Origin: Ophiosphaerella korrae
Taxonomy: Eukaryota; Ascomycota; Dothideomycetes; Pleosporales; Phaeosphaeriaceae
DNA length: 64,000 bases
NCBI GenBank assembly: GCA_028456385.1
Contig: JALNQF010000028.1
Coordinates: forward strand, 248,001 to 312,000
Direction of reading: 5' to 3'
A program made the translations under genes and the position numbers. Below are positions 1 through 12,071 of the stretch, piece by piece. Each line of letters opens with the position of its first letter. Position 1 is the stretch's first letter. The notes beneath the pieces are model-generated. The model saw only the letters and a program-made list of their open reading frames with translations, ran no database searches and was not told the origin of the DNA.

Positions 1-2054
1 CTACTACGTATCTATCTTCTAGGATTATTTCCTATCCTTAGATATCTTTTACTAGGATTACTCTTGTATAGTTATAGCCTCTTCTCTATATAGGCTATAT
101 ATTGTTATTTACTTTAGAGTTTCTATATATAATGTAATTCTTGTCTAGGTATAATATCTATAATACTTTAAAGTGTGCTAGATGTTTTAGATCTATTAGT
201 TTATTATCTCCTTCCTAGTACTTATCTCTTCTAGGTGTATCTATTATTAGGATATAGTACACTACTAGTACTTTTAGTGTATAGGCTTTATTAATTTATT
301 GTATTTTTCTTGCAAGGTACTACTATTCTTTTTATATAAGTATTCTTCCTACTATAACTATATATTACTTTATCTATTCTTAAAATAGTATAAACTTTAT
401 TTCCTTAGGATTACGTTCTTTCTAGTCTTTGTACGCTTCTTCTATACTTATAACTATTAAGTATGTTTAAATAAATCTCTATTCTTTATCTTATTCTTCT
501 ATATCTATTATTATATAGCCGTCGTAGCTATATATATCTAGCTAGGTATATTCTATACTTCTTATACTAACTTGTCTTTTACTTTCTTATAGTTCTTTAG
601 AGGAAGCTATAGTAGTCTCTTTATCTAGTGCTTGTTCTTTAGCCTAGATTAATAGGGTCTAGGGTTCTTCCCCTTCTAAATCTTCTATTAGTAGGTCTAT
701 TATATAGGCTATCTCTTCTAGCTATACTTTTATTCTACTTTCTTTTATTATAGCTACTCTATATCTCTATTTCTATAGGAACTATACTACTCTCTATTTA
801 CTAGAAAGATATATATAGTAGTTGTTATTATAATAAAAGGTCTAATAGAGTATTATATATTATACTTCTTTACTCTCTACTACTTTCTCCTAAGGTTTAG
901 CTTATACTTTTAGTGCTTCTTTCTTGTTCTTAGTTATTTTTAACTAAGTTTTCTTATCTTTTCTTAGGTCTTTACTTCTATAGTCTTTTACAAAGTGTCC
1001 TAGTTTCCTATATTTATAGTATACTATATCTCTTTTCTTTTATAATTAGTAGTCTTTTACGTAGTAGCCTTTCTTACTATAGTTAAAGTACGTAAAGTTT
1101 TTATTCCCCTTCCTCTTCTTATCCTTATTAGCGTTGAGGATTATAAGGTCTCCCTTATCCTAATTCTAGGTGTAACCTCTATACTTGTTCTTCTTCTATT
1201 CTTAAAGATTATTGTTAATTTATATTACCTATTATTTTAGGGCTTCTAGCGTTTAGGGTTTTTCTATGTAAATTATTTTATATTAGATTTTCGAGTTTAG
1301 TCTTTATTTAAATTATAATATTAAAGCTAACTTATTCTACTCTATATTTTGTAATAGTTATTTAAACTATAATACGTACTCTAGAACACTTTAGCTTTGT
1401 ATAAGCTTTTCTAGCTGTTTTTTAGCTTATTAGGTAATATCTATATCCCTAAATACTACTCTTATTTGTCTAGTAAAGTATTTATAACTTCTAAAGATAG
1501 CTCTTATTTTGTCCTTTTAGGTTATTAGAGCGTATATTGTATAGTCTATCTAGTAGGGTTTAAACTATCTTATTGTATTTTCTTTAAGATATATTCTAAT
1601 ATATATTACTTTCTTTTCTTCTATATTAAAGTGTAGTGCTTGTACGTCTATCTAGAGTTATGCTAAGGCTATAAAGAGTCTTAGTTTTTTCCTTATTCTA
1701 TTAAACTTCTTAAGGATAGGTATCTTAGGTAGTTTTTTTGTTACACTTATTTCTAGTTGTTAGGTAATTAATTCTATCTAGTTCTAGCCTTTAATAATAG
1801 CTTTGATTTATACTTTATTCTATTTTAAATAGTCTTGTAGTTCTTTGTTTTACGTTTCTAGTACTTTAATTACTATCTTTATATTTTCTTTGTTATTAAT
1901 TAGTTTATTTATACGATCCTTAATTATTTCTTATATAGTACTATCTAACTTATAACTACTTCTAAGGGCTTTACTTATTAAGCTTTCTACTATTATATTA
2001 GCTAGACTACGCGCTACTTACGCTTTGCTTCTTGTAATAACTAAATTAGTAAGG
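1..2054 (-). mobile_element. RIP-degraded Ty3/gypsy gag arm, minus strand, cut by window edge
   Basis: Reverse-complemented, this stretch matches the plus-strand element at about 2,525-4,580. Examples are the PBS-proximal block near 2,030 against 2,535, the CCHC-knuckle region near 960-1,110 against 3,485-3,610, and 480-540 against 4,040-4,100. It is therefore the 5' part (leader, gag, start of pol) of a chromovirus-type element read on the minus strand. No open frame survives: TAG/TAA stops are dense and base composition is strongly AT, as expected after RIP. The arm continues left beyond the window. Confidence 0.8.
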
Positions 2055-2518
2055 TGTAATAGGCTTCCTATTGTTAACTACAAGTACCTGTCTTAGAAAA
2101 GTTAGTAGATTATAAGGTAATAACAAAAGTTTGTATAAAGATCTATAATAACTATAAATAATAGAAGATATTTTACAACTATCTTGTATTAGCGTTCTAT
2201 AGTTAAAGGATTAAATTGCTAATACTATTCTAATAATGTGCATTGCTACTAACTATATAGTAATAATATCTTAGTAGCTTTATTACTTTGTATTTACTAA
2301 GATTGCGAATTTACGAATTTGTTATATAATAGCTTCGTAGCTTCGTGTTTGCTAAGATCGCGAATTTATAAATCTATTACGTATCTATATTGTAGTTAGC
2401 TTCTTAATCGAACTCGTTGTCCTATAGGTTGTTACCCTACTTATCTTATACTTTGTTAGTAGCTAAGCGTAGACTAATTAGTTCTATCTTGGTTTCCCTT
2501 GTTACTACTATAATAGTA
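2055..2518 (-). repeat. LTR of the minus-strand element, central to the inverted pair
   Basis: On the minus strand this segment matches the LTRs at 8,679-9,122 and 10,019-10,465 over its whole length. Its 3' end reads ...CCTATTACA just before the primer-binding-side sequence, and its 5' end lies near 2,518. It contains the internal duplicated block of about 50 bp (2,283-2,383) shared by the other two LTRs. It is less eroded than they are and retains several CG-containing words (for example around 2,316 and 2,350), so it is either younger or less heavily mutated. Ends are accurate to about 5 bp. Confidence 0.72.
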
Positions 2519-3484
2519 TACTTATTATACCTTACTAATTTAGTTATTAAAAAAAGTAAAGCGTAAGTAGCGTATAGTCTAGCTAATATAATAGTAAAAA
2601 GTTTAATAAGTAAAGTACCTAGAAGTAGTTATAAGTCTAATAGTACTATATAAAAAATAATTAAGGATTAAATTAATAACCTAATCTTAGAAAAAGAAGA
2701 TATAAAAATAGTAATTAACGCCCTAGAAACGTAGAATAAGAAACTATAAGATTATATAAAATAAAATAAAGTATAGATTAAAGCTATTATTAAAGGCTAG
2801 AACTAGATAGAATTAATTACCTAAAGACTAGAAATAAGTACAATAAAGAAACTACTTAAGATACTTATTTTTAAGAAGTTTAATAGAACAAGAGAGAAAC
2901 TAAGACCTTTTATAGCTTTAGTATAACTCTAGATAGATATATAAGTACTATACTTTAATATAGAAGAAAAGAAAGTAATATATATTAGAATATACTTTAA
3001 AGAAAATATAATAAGATAGTTTAAACTTTACTAGATAGATTATATAATATACGCCCTAATAACCTAGAAAGATAAAATAAGAGCTATTTTTAGAAGTTAT
3101 AAATACTTTACTAGATAAATAAAAGTAGTATTTAGAGATATAAACGTTACCTAATAAGCTAAAGAAAGGCTAGAGAAACTTATATAAAACTAGAGTATTC
3201 TAGAGTATATATTATAGTTTAAATAATTATTACAAAATATAGAATAGAATAAATTAGCTTTAATATTATAATTTAAATAAAGACTAAACTCTAAGATCTA
3301 ATATAAAATAATCTATATAGAGAAACTATAAATACTAAAAGCTCTAAAGTAATAAGTAATATAAATTAATAATAATCTTTAAGAATAAAAGAAGAATAAA
3401 TATAGAGGTTATACCTAGAATTATAAAAAGAGAGACTTTATAGTCTTTAATACTAATAAGGATAAAAAAAAGAAGAAGAATAAA

Positions 3485-3612
3485 GACTTTATATACTTTA
3501 ACTATAGTAAACTAGGCTACTATATAAAGAACTACTAATTAAAGTTAAAAAAAGATATAGTATATTATAAATATAGAAAACTAAGATACTTTATAAAAGA
3601 CTATAGAAGTAA
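3485..3612 (+). pseudogene. gag nucleocapsid double CCHC zinc knuckle remnant
   Basis: Translation of the plus strand gives two consecutive knuckle-like blocks in which the spacing of C-x2-C-x4-H-x4-C is kept but Cys and His are largely replaced by Tyr (TGC/CAC to TAT). The second block ends in a KDYRSKD-like tail, expected as KDCRSKD before mutation. Two tandem knuckles at the end of gag are common in fungal chromoviruses. The same block is recognisable on the minus strand at about 960-1,110. Confidence 0.65.
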
Positions 3613-4799
3613 AGATCTTAAAAAAGATAAAGAAACTTAGTTAAAAATAACTAAAAAAAAGAAAGAAGTACTATAAGTATAAACTAAACCTTAAAAGAAA
3701 GTAGTAGAGAGTAAAGAAGTATAATATATAATACTTTACTAAACCTTTTATTATAATAATAACTACTATATATATCTTTTTAGTAAATAAAGAGTAGTAT
3801 AGTTCTTATAGAAATAGAGATATAAAGTAGCTATAATAAAAGAAAATAGAATAAAAGCGTAGCTAGAAGAAATAGTATACGTAATAAACTTACTAGTAGA
3901 AGATCTAGAAAGAGAAGAGCTCCTAGTACTATTAATCTAGGCTAAAGGACTAGTATAAGATAAAGAGACTACTATAGTTACTTCTAAAGAAATAAAAAAA
4001 GATAAGAGATAAATTAATATAAGAGATATAAAGTATACCTAGTTAAATATATATAGCTATAATAGCTATATAATAATAGATATATTAAAATAAAATAAGA
4101 ATTAAAAGTTTATTTAGAAATACTTACTAGTTATAAGTATAGAGAAAGCGTATAAAGACTAGAAAGAATATAATCTTAGAGTAATAAAATTTATAATATT
4201 CTAATAATAGATAGAATAAAATATAGTTATAGTAAGTAAAATACTTATATAAAGAGAGTAGTAGTATCTTATAAGAAAAATATAATAGATTAATAAAGCT
4301 AATATACTATAAGTACTAGTAATATACTATATCTTAGTAATAAAGAGACCTAGTATAGATAGATACTAAGAAGGAGATAATAAGAGGATAAATCTAGAAT
4401 ATCTAGTATACGCTAAAATTATATAGGTATTATATTTAAATATATATTATTACTTATATAGAGAAGAAAAAGTATAAAACTATATATAGCCTAAAAGAAG
4501 ATAAGACTATATAAAGGTAATCTTTAAGAAAGAAATTAAAGGATAGGAAATAATTTAGATCCCTAATAAAGAATATATATTAATTAGACCTAGACCTAAG
4601 TTATCTAAAGAATACGTTAAAGGAATATAGCTATAGTATAAGTACGTATTTAATAAATATCTAAAATATAAGAATTATAAACGTAAGATAAGATAATAGC
4701 CTTAGAAGAATAGATAATTTAAAGAAAGACCTAAGTAAGAAAAGCTATAAGGTATAATAGGCCTATACGTTATAAAAATAGGTATATACTAAGAATAGA

Positions 4800-4875
4800 A
4801 AGTATAAATTATAATTAATAGTAAAGCTATAAGAAACTTTATATCTAAGAAGTTTATAAAAAACTAAGGAATAAG
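4800..4875 (+). pseudogene. retroelement aspartic protease remnant
   Basis: Reading the plus strand gives a stretch resembling the A-L-I-D-S-G-A active-site region followed by NFISKKF (seen as INSKAIRNFISKKF). The catalytic Asp appears as Asn through G-to-A change. The position between gag and RT fits a gypsy protease. It is not functional. Confidence 0.55.
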
Positions 4876-5329
4876 TTATATAATAAAGAAATACTCTTAA
4901 TAATTAAGTATAATTAAAGGAAAACTATCCTAAGAACTTATTAGGTTCGAGATAGTACCTTTAATATTAAAGCTAAAAAGACTAGAAGTTAAGAATATAG
5001 TTATAGATATAACAATAATTAATAATAAATAAAACGTAATACTAAGAATACTATAGTTATAAATAACTAATCTATATATTAATTAGAGAATAAGAGAAAT
5101 TAACTACTATAAGATAAATATATTAAAAGCTAATATAAGTACCTATAAAGGAGAATTCCCTAAAGAATATAAAAAATAGGAAAAATAACTTATAGAACCT
5201 AAAGATTACTTTCTAGAATATTAGCTATAGAACCTAGTAATAGACCTAGAAAAAGATAAAGATATAAGATAAAGCTTAGTCTATAGAAAAATAGAAGAAG
5301 AATCTAAAATTAAATAAATATTTATTAAA

Positions 5330-6500
5330 AAAGTAATTAAGAAAAGATAGATATAAGAATCTAAATCCTTAGTAGTATATAGACTTATATTTATAGATAA
5401 AAAGGAGATAAGTAATAAAAGACTCTATATAGATTTTAAGAAAACTAACGTAATTATAAATAAAAACTAATACCCCTTACTATAAATAGATAAAATATAA
5501 GGTAAGCTATAAAAGGTAAAGATCTTTATAAAACTAGATATTTAGAACGCCTATTACTAAATTAGAATTAAGAAAAGTAATAAATAGAAAATAGTATTTA
5601 GAATATAGTATAGACTATATAAATATTTAGTTATACTATTTAGCTTAACTAATATACTAGTAGTATTCTAAGAAAGAATAAATATAGTACTAAAAGAGTA
5701 CTTAGATATATTTATATTTATATACCTAGATAATATCTTTATATTCTTAGAAATAGAAGAAGAACACGTATAATATATATATAAAGTACTAGAAAAACTA
5801 GTAGATAGTAAACTATTCCTTAAAATAAGAAAATATAAATTCTATATAAAAGAAATAGACTTTCTTAGATTTATTATTAAACTAGGAAAAATTAAGATTA
5901 ACTTAGAAAAGATTAGATTAATTAATAAATAGCTAATACTAAAAAACCTAAAAGAGGTATAATAATTTTATAGGTTAGCTAACTTTTATAGAAAGTTAAT
6001 AGTAAGATAGTCTAAAGATATAGAACTAATAATAAAACTTATAAAAAAAGATATACTATTTAAATAAATAAAAGAATATAATAAAGTATTTAAGAAAATT
6101 AAGAGAAAGTTTATAGAAAACTTAGTTATTAGAATATATAACCTAGACCTACTAGTAATAGTAAAAATAGACGTATCTAATTTAGTCTATAAAATAGTAC
6201 TAATATAAAAAGACCTATAGACTAAAAAAGAATACTTAGTTAAATACTTCTTTAAGAAGATAAAAATAGTAGAACTTAACTACCTAATCTATAATAAAGA
6301 AATACTAGTAATCTATAAAGTATTTAAATAATAAAGAGTATACTTATAAAGAGTAAAGTATTAGATAAAAGTCTATATAGACTATAAAAATCTTATAAGA
6401 TTTATAATAAATAAAGAACTATTATAATAATATATAAGATAGTAGGAATTCTTATTAATATTTAATATAGAAATTATATATATAAAAGGGAAAGATAACT
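5330..6500 (+). pseudogene. reverse transcriptase and RNase H remnant
   Basis: The plus strand shows the RT fingers motif (L-Y-x-D-F-R/K-K-T-N around 5,420-5,450), the NQYPLPL-like segment (about 5,465) and the catalytic Y-L-D-D-I block at about 5,720-5,750, where the second Asp reads as Asn. RNase H-like sequence (D-x-S-x-x-A/V-Y) follows near 6,170. Stops are interspersed. Domain order and motif spacing are those of Ty3/gypsy pol. Confidence 0.75.
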
Positions 6501-6779
6501 AATTTATAGATACTCTTAGTAGAAGACTAGACTTATAAGAAGAAGTAAGTACTACTAGTATAGTTTTAATTAAGAATAAAGAAGGATATTTAATTTTAAA
6601 TATACTTAAAATAGCTATAATACTTAAAAGAAAAAGTAGTAAGCTAGATAAATAGATTTAGAAAGTAATAAAGAAAGTATCTAAAGAAATAGAGAAATTA
6701 GAAATTTAAGAAGGATTAGTATAAGCCTATAAAAGGATATATATTCTAAGAAAAATTTAAAGAGAATTTATATAATAAT

Positions 6780-7640
6780 TTTATAAATTACTAGTATATA
6801 GTTATTAAGAGATTAATAAAACCCTAGATAGATTACTATAAGATTACTATATCTTAAAAGCTAGGTAACTAGTAATAGAAGTACTACAAGACTATATAGA
6901 ATACTAAAGAAATAAGTATAATAGATATACGCTATATAGAATATTATAACTAATAGAAGTACTAGAATAACTATAAGGAGTTATTATAATAGACTTTATT
7001 ATAAAGTTACTTAAGTTTAAAGACTTAATATTAGGAGTTAAGTATAATAAAATCTTAATAATAGTAGATAAACTTATAAAGTATTTATACTTTAGACTAT
7101 ATAAAGAGAAAAGTAAGATAAAAGTTACTATATATTAAGTTCTAGGAACTATAATTAGTTAATATAGACTACTAGATAAAATTATTATAGATAAAGATAT
7201 ATAATTTATATTAAAACTATAGAGAATAATAATAGCGTAATTAGAAATATAATATACAATATCTATAGTATATTACTTATAAATAGATAGATAGTTAGAA
7301 TAAATAAATTAAATAGTAGAATAATACTTAAGATACTACTTTAAATATAACTAGAATAGTTAGGTATAACTACTACTTATAGTATAGTTAGTATATAACA
7401 GCGTAAAGAATATAGTAATAAAAGTATTACTTTTCTTTATAAATTATAGATTTAAACCTAGCGTATACTAAATACTAAGAAACTAGATATCTTAGTCTCT
7501 AAAAAGAGAAAACTTCGCTAATAGACTTAAAAATATATATAATTAATTAAGATAGGATATAGAATTCTTATATAACTAGATAGCAAAATACTATAATAAG
7601 AAATATAAAAAGAGACCTTAATTTAAAAAGAAAAAAAAAG
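6780..7640 (+). pseudogene. integrase core remnant
   Basis: After the RNase H region the translation resembles the integrase H2C2 zinc finger (pattern Y-H-D ... G-H-x-G ... C-x-x-C, seen with Tyr/Arg replacements) at about 6,780-6,920. It then runs into the catalytic core (D-F-I-x-x-L, about 6,990; D-R-D/KD-I, about 7,195). The frame is broken by many TAG/TAA codons. Confidence 0.65.
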
Positions 7641-7879
7641 TATAGTTAGTATAAAAGAATATTAAGAGTAAATAACTAAACTTAAAACTAGATTACGTTA
7701 AGATAAGACTATATAAAATTAAGAAAGAAATTATACTAGTTATATTTAAACTAAAGCTACTAAATAAGATAAAGATATACTTAACTTTCTATATAGTACT
7801 ACTTAAGATAGTACTATAAAACGTAGAACTACTAGTATATAAAGTAGATACGTATAGAAAATAGAAAGAATAAGAAGTT

Positions 7880-8035
7880 AAAGAAATCCTAGTATACTAA
7901 TTTTATAATAGTAGGAACTACTACCTAGTAAAATAGATAGGTATAGATAAGAAAGGGTAACTATAGGAGAAAATATAAGAACTAAAAAATAACTTTAATT
8001 ACTCTAAGAAACTAAAAGAGTTCTAAAGTTAAAAC
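7880..8035 (+). pseudogene. chromodomain remnant at the pol C-terminus
   Basis: The translation gives EEILVY-x-F-x-N-S-R-N-Y-Y-L-V-K-W followed by a conserved W/L-E region. This is the chromodomain pattern (E-x-I-L ... Y-L-V-K-W) that ends the integrase of chromoviruses and is thought to guide insertion to heterochromatin. A second copy is present at about 9,205-9,365. Confidence 0.75.
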
Positions 8036-8678
8036 TCTCTAGACTACTTTATAGTAAACTAAGAAAATTAATATTACTAGTACTAAATAGAGAGGTATTA
8101 AAAATATCTAATATAGTAAGAGCTAGAGTAGCCTAAACTATATCTTTAAGGTCTATCTTAGCCTCTAAGGTATAAGACTATTTAGATAATTTAGTATTAT
8201 TATAAGCCTTTATCTTATAAAAATACTTAATATAAGAATAAAAATCTATTAGCTTATAAAAAGTTAGCTTATACTTAGCTTTAGCTTCTATAAACTATAA
8301 TAATAGTATCTTTTAAGCTTAGTTAATAGCTTACTTTATATAACTTAGTAAGAAGAGACTATATAGAAATTAAATACTTATACTCTATAAGAGAAATACT
8401 AGATAGTATATACTTATATTAAATATTAGCTAGAATATACTTACTATAGTATTTACTATCTTTTAAAGATATAAGATAAGTAAGCTTTAATTAAGTATAA
8501 TAAGTATAAAGAAATATTTTAACTTTGTTATAAGTAATATAAGTAATAAGAAGAAGTTTATTATAGTTAGAATACGAAGATATAGAGAATAATAAAGAAT
8601 TAGAAATAAATAAAGAAACTAGACTAATAACTTTAAGCCTAGGATAGAGAAATAAGAACCTATCTAGAGAGAGGAATA

Positions 8679-9122
8679 GTATTATAGTTATAATAAGAGA
8701 AAACTAATTTAAGCTAATTAGCCCTACTATAGATAATAATAACGTATATAACCTATAGAGAGATAAACTAGATTAGGAGACTAACTATAATAGAGATATA
8801 TAATAGATTTATAATTTATAATCTTAGTAAATATAAAGTATAAAGCTAAGTACGTAATAGATTTATAATTTATAATCTTAGTAAATACAAAGTATAAAGT
8901 TAGCTAAAAGGCCTAAGTATATAGTTAGTAAGATATATATTATTAGGATAGTATTAGTAATTTAATCTATTAACTATAGAACGCTAATATAAGATAGCTA
9001 TAAAGTATCTTCTATTATTTATAGTTATTATAAATTCTAATATAAGCTTTTATTATTACTTTATAATCTACTAACTTCTCTTAAGATAAGTACTTATAGT
9101 TAATAATAAGAGGCCTATTATA
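8679..9122 (+). repeat. 3' LTR of the plus-strand chromovirus
   Basis: It follows a purine tract (8,666-8,676) and matches the minus-strand LTR at 2,055-2,518 and the later LTR at 10,019-10,465. It contains a tandem duplication of a 54-bp unit starting at 8,801 and 8,855. The 3' end reads ...GGCCTATTATA, a RIP-altered form of CCTATTACA. Exact ends are uncertain by a few bases. Confidence 0.75.
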
Positions 9123-10018
9123 GTACTACTAGAGATAGTACTATAAAATATAGAACTACTAGTATATAAAGTAGATATATATAGAGAATAAAAAGAATAA
9201 AAAGTTAAAGAAATCTTAGTATACTAGTTCTATAATAGTAGAAACTACTATTTAGTAAAATAGATAGGTATAGATAAAAAAAGATAACTATAAGAAGAAA
9301 TATAAGAACTAGAAGATAACCTTAACTACTTTAAGAAACTAAAAGACTTCTAAAGTTAAAACTCTCTAGAGTGCTTTATAGTAAACTAAGAAAGCCTATA
9401 TTATTACTAATAAGTAAAGAGAAGATAAGAATACTTAATATAATAGGAGCTAGAGTAGCCTCTATAGCGTCTTTAAGGTCTATCTTAGCTTCTAAAGTAT
9501 AAGACTATTTAGATAACTTAGTATTATTATAAGCTATTAGCTTACGTAAGTAGTTAGTATAAGCCTAAATTTCTACTATCTTATAAGTAGTCTTAGAGAT
9601 TAGGTTATACTAAGCTTACTTAGTATTAGCTAGCTATAATAATAGTTTTACTTAAGCCTTATTAATAGCTTGCCTTATATAATTTAGAACTAAGAGACCT
9701 AGTTATAATTAAGTACTTATACTTAGCGAGTAAAATACTAGAAGAAGTATAATAATACTAAACGTTAATATAAATATACTTACTATAAGCCTTACTATCC
9801 TTTAAGGATATAAGATAAACTAATCCTAGACTATTATAATAAGAACAAGAAAATATCTTAATACTATTTTAAGTAACTTAATTAGTAAGTAATACTTTAT
9901 TACGCTAAGAATAATAAGGTATAAAGAATAATAAAGAACTAGAGATAAATAAAGAAACTAGACTAATAACTTTAGGCCTAAAGTAAAGAAATAAAAACTT
10001 ACTTAAAGAAGAGAATAG
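9123..10018 (+). mobile_element. second 3' fragment of the same chromovirus family
   Basis: This segment repeats 7,796-8,678: the distal integrase, the chromodomain (about 9,205-9,365), the 3' untranslated region and the purine tract (10,006-10,016). It starts immediately after the preceding LTR, without any 5' portion of the element, so it is the remainder of another copy. Point differences from 7,796-8,678 are mostly C/T and G/A. Confidence 0.75.
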
Positions 10019-10465
10019 TATTATAGTAGTAATAAGAGAAAACTAATTTAAACTAATTAACCCTACTATAAATAATAATAATATATATAACCTATAAGGT
10101 AAGAAACTTAATTAGGAAACTAACTATAATAGAGATATATAATAACTTTATAACTTTATAAGGCTTAGTACCTATAAAGCTATAAAGCTAGTAGTTATAA
10201 AACTTTATAACTTTATAAAGCTTAGTACCTATAAAGCTATAAAGCTAAGTAAATACTATAAGTATATAGTTAGTAGTAATACGTATTATTAGGATAATAT
10301 TAGTAATTTAATTATTAACTATAAGCGATAATATTTAGATAGTTATAAAATATCTCTTATTATTTATAGTATATTATAGATTATAATATAAGCTTTTACT
10401 ATTACTTCTTAATCTACTAATACCTTTTAAGTTATTAGGAAGTTAACTCTAGTAAACCTATTATA
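10019..10465 (+). repeat. LTR of the second chromovirus fragment
   Basis: It matches the LTR at 8,679-9,122 in order and length. Its internal duplicated block (about 10,141-10,245) has become two near-palindromic units reading ACTTTATAACTTTATAA...CTATAAAGCTATAAAG. The 3' end is near 10,465 (...CCTATTATA). Confidence 0.7.
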
Positions 10466-12010
10466 TAAATAAAGTATTTCTAAAATATAGTTTATAGTAA
10501 AGATTTCTAATAAGAGATAAAGTTTATAAAATTATAAAGGAAGTAATATTATAGTAAAATAGTTTTTAACTAGAAAGTAGAGTAAACTACTTATAAGCTA
10601 GACTTAGCTAATAGAAGCCTAGGCCTAAGGATAGACCTAGTATAAGAAAGAGAGATAGTATTATAATACTAAGTAGTAAGTAAGCTATTATATTATACGT
10701 AATTAGGCTAGGTAATATAGCGTAGTAGAATATATAACTATTTAGTAGTAAATACTCTAGAGTAAACGCTCTAGAGTAAATACTCTAAAATAAGCGCTCT
10801 AGAGTAAACGCTCTAGAGTAAGTACTTAGAAATAAATACTAGATAGTAAGTATATAAGAATATTAATAGACTTTTATAGACTATTATATTTAATCTCTTC
10901 TTTACTTTTTATCTTAATAGAGTATTATAACTAATACTTTAATTAGATTCTTATCTATCTATTAATACTTATATACTTTATAATACTCTAATAAGAGCTA
11001 ACTATTAATTAAGTTAAGTAACTAACTTATTTATTAACTTTACTTATCTTATAGAAGCCTACTTACTCTTATTACTCTTACTTAGTTCTAAGGACTTAAT
11101 ATAAAGATAAAAAAAAATAGTAATAATTACTAAATATATACTATATATACGTTAAGTATACGCTATAGTTAATAAGAAAATAAGTAAAATAATTATAAAA
11201 GATTTTTTTTTTTTATATAAGGTCTACTAAGAGTAAATATAATTATATAAGTAATAATCTTTTACTTATTATTAAAATATAAATAGAATATTATATATAA
11301 GTATAATAATAATAATACGCTTAATATATAGGTATAACGCGTAAGGTATATAAATACTCTTTTCTTTATTTTCTTAAAAGTTTAGGGTTTTTATTAAGGT
11401 TATACTTTAAAGAGCTAGTAAAAATACTAGCTAGAGAGAGAGGCTCTATAACAAGAGTTTATTAAATACTTAAGACTCTTATAAACTCTAGTATAAGTTA
11501 GAAGTAAAGCTAATATACTAAAGATTATAATATTATATAGTTATAATCTAAAGTAAAGCTAGTATACTATATAGGTATATAAAAGGCCTAATACTTATAA
11601 AGAGAGTAAAGTAAGTATTATTTTCTTTTAGATACTAGTAGTACTATTAAATACTATCTATTATCTCTTTACTATCTCCTGTAGCTTATAGTAAGTACTA
11701 TTATCTTCTAGCTACCTCTTAATATATCGGCTATTTTAAAAAAAAATTATTTAGAATTATTAATATAATATATTAGATCTAACTATTAAATACTTCTTAA
11801 AAATATTTTCTTTTTATAATATAGAAATAATTTAGAATAATAATAGTTTAAGTTATTAGAAGAAAATATATAAATATATTTATTTAACTATAAAAATTTT
11901 CTTTTGTTATATTATATAATCGATAAAAATTAGAATAGTTTTTTATTTTTATTTTTATTTTTTTTATTTACTATAGTCTAACAGCTTTAAAAGCTCTAAC
12001 TTAAAGGCTA
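10466..12010. other. AT-rich DNA without recognisable genes
   Basis: No coding frame or motif is recognisable. The composition remains strongly AT to about 12,010, where it changes within roughly 60 bp to the balanced composition of the adjoining gene. Local structures are a 14-bp minisatellite (10,755-10,852), a palindrome around 11,523-11,552 flanked by a direct repeat, and long T and A runs (about 11,200-11,215 and 11,940-11,970). It is probably older transposon DNA erased by RIP. Confidence 0.6.
10755..10852. repeat. 14-bp minisatellite, about seven units
   Basis: The unit CTCTAGAGTAAACG is repeated with variation at 10,755, 10,769, 10,783, 10,797 and 10,811, followed by two more diverged units ending at 10,852. 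Each unit contains the palindrome CTCTAGAG. Confidence 0.85.
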
Positions 12011-12071
12011 TTTAGCTATAGATATCTACGAGACTATTGATATATGTATTGATAAAATCGATACGTAAAGC

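Larger units (their letters stand above)
2519..8678 (+). mobile_element. Ty3/gypsy chromovirus internal region, RIP-inactivated
   Basis: This is the plus-strand internal region of an LTR retrotransposon: leader, gag from about 2,560, pol, then a purine-rich tract (8,666-8,676) just before the 3' LTR. It keeps only about 9 bp of a 5' LTR (2,519-2,527). All domains are readable only by ignoring many TAG/TAA stops, with Cys often appearing as Tyr and Gln/Trp as stop. That pattern is typical of C-to-T/G-to-A RIP. The domain order protease, RT, RNase H, integrase, chromodomain identifies the Ty3/gypsy chromovirus group (Metaviridae of fungi). It cannot make protein. Confidence 0.85.

Noticed and set aside
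1..2518. Telomere or subtelomere end at the left of the window
   Set aside because: No TTAGGG-type repeats are present; AT-rich retroelement islands also occur internally in RIP-active genomes.
10755..10852. CRISPR-like array
   Set aside because: A contiguous 14-bp minisatellite without spacers, in a fungal genome.
1..12010. Working protein genes in the AT-rich island
   Set aside because: Domains are recognisable only through dense stop codons; all copies are inactivated retroelements.
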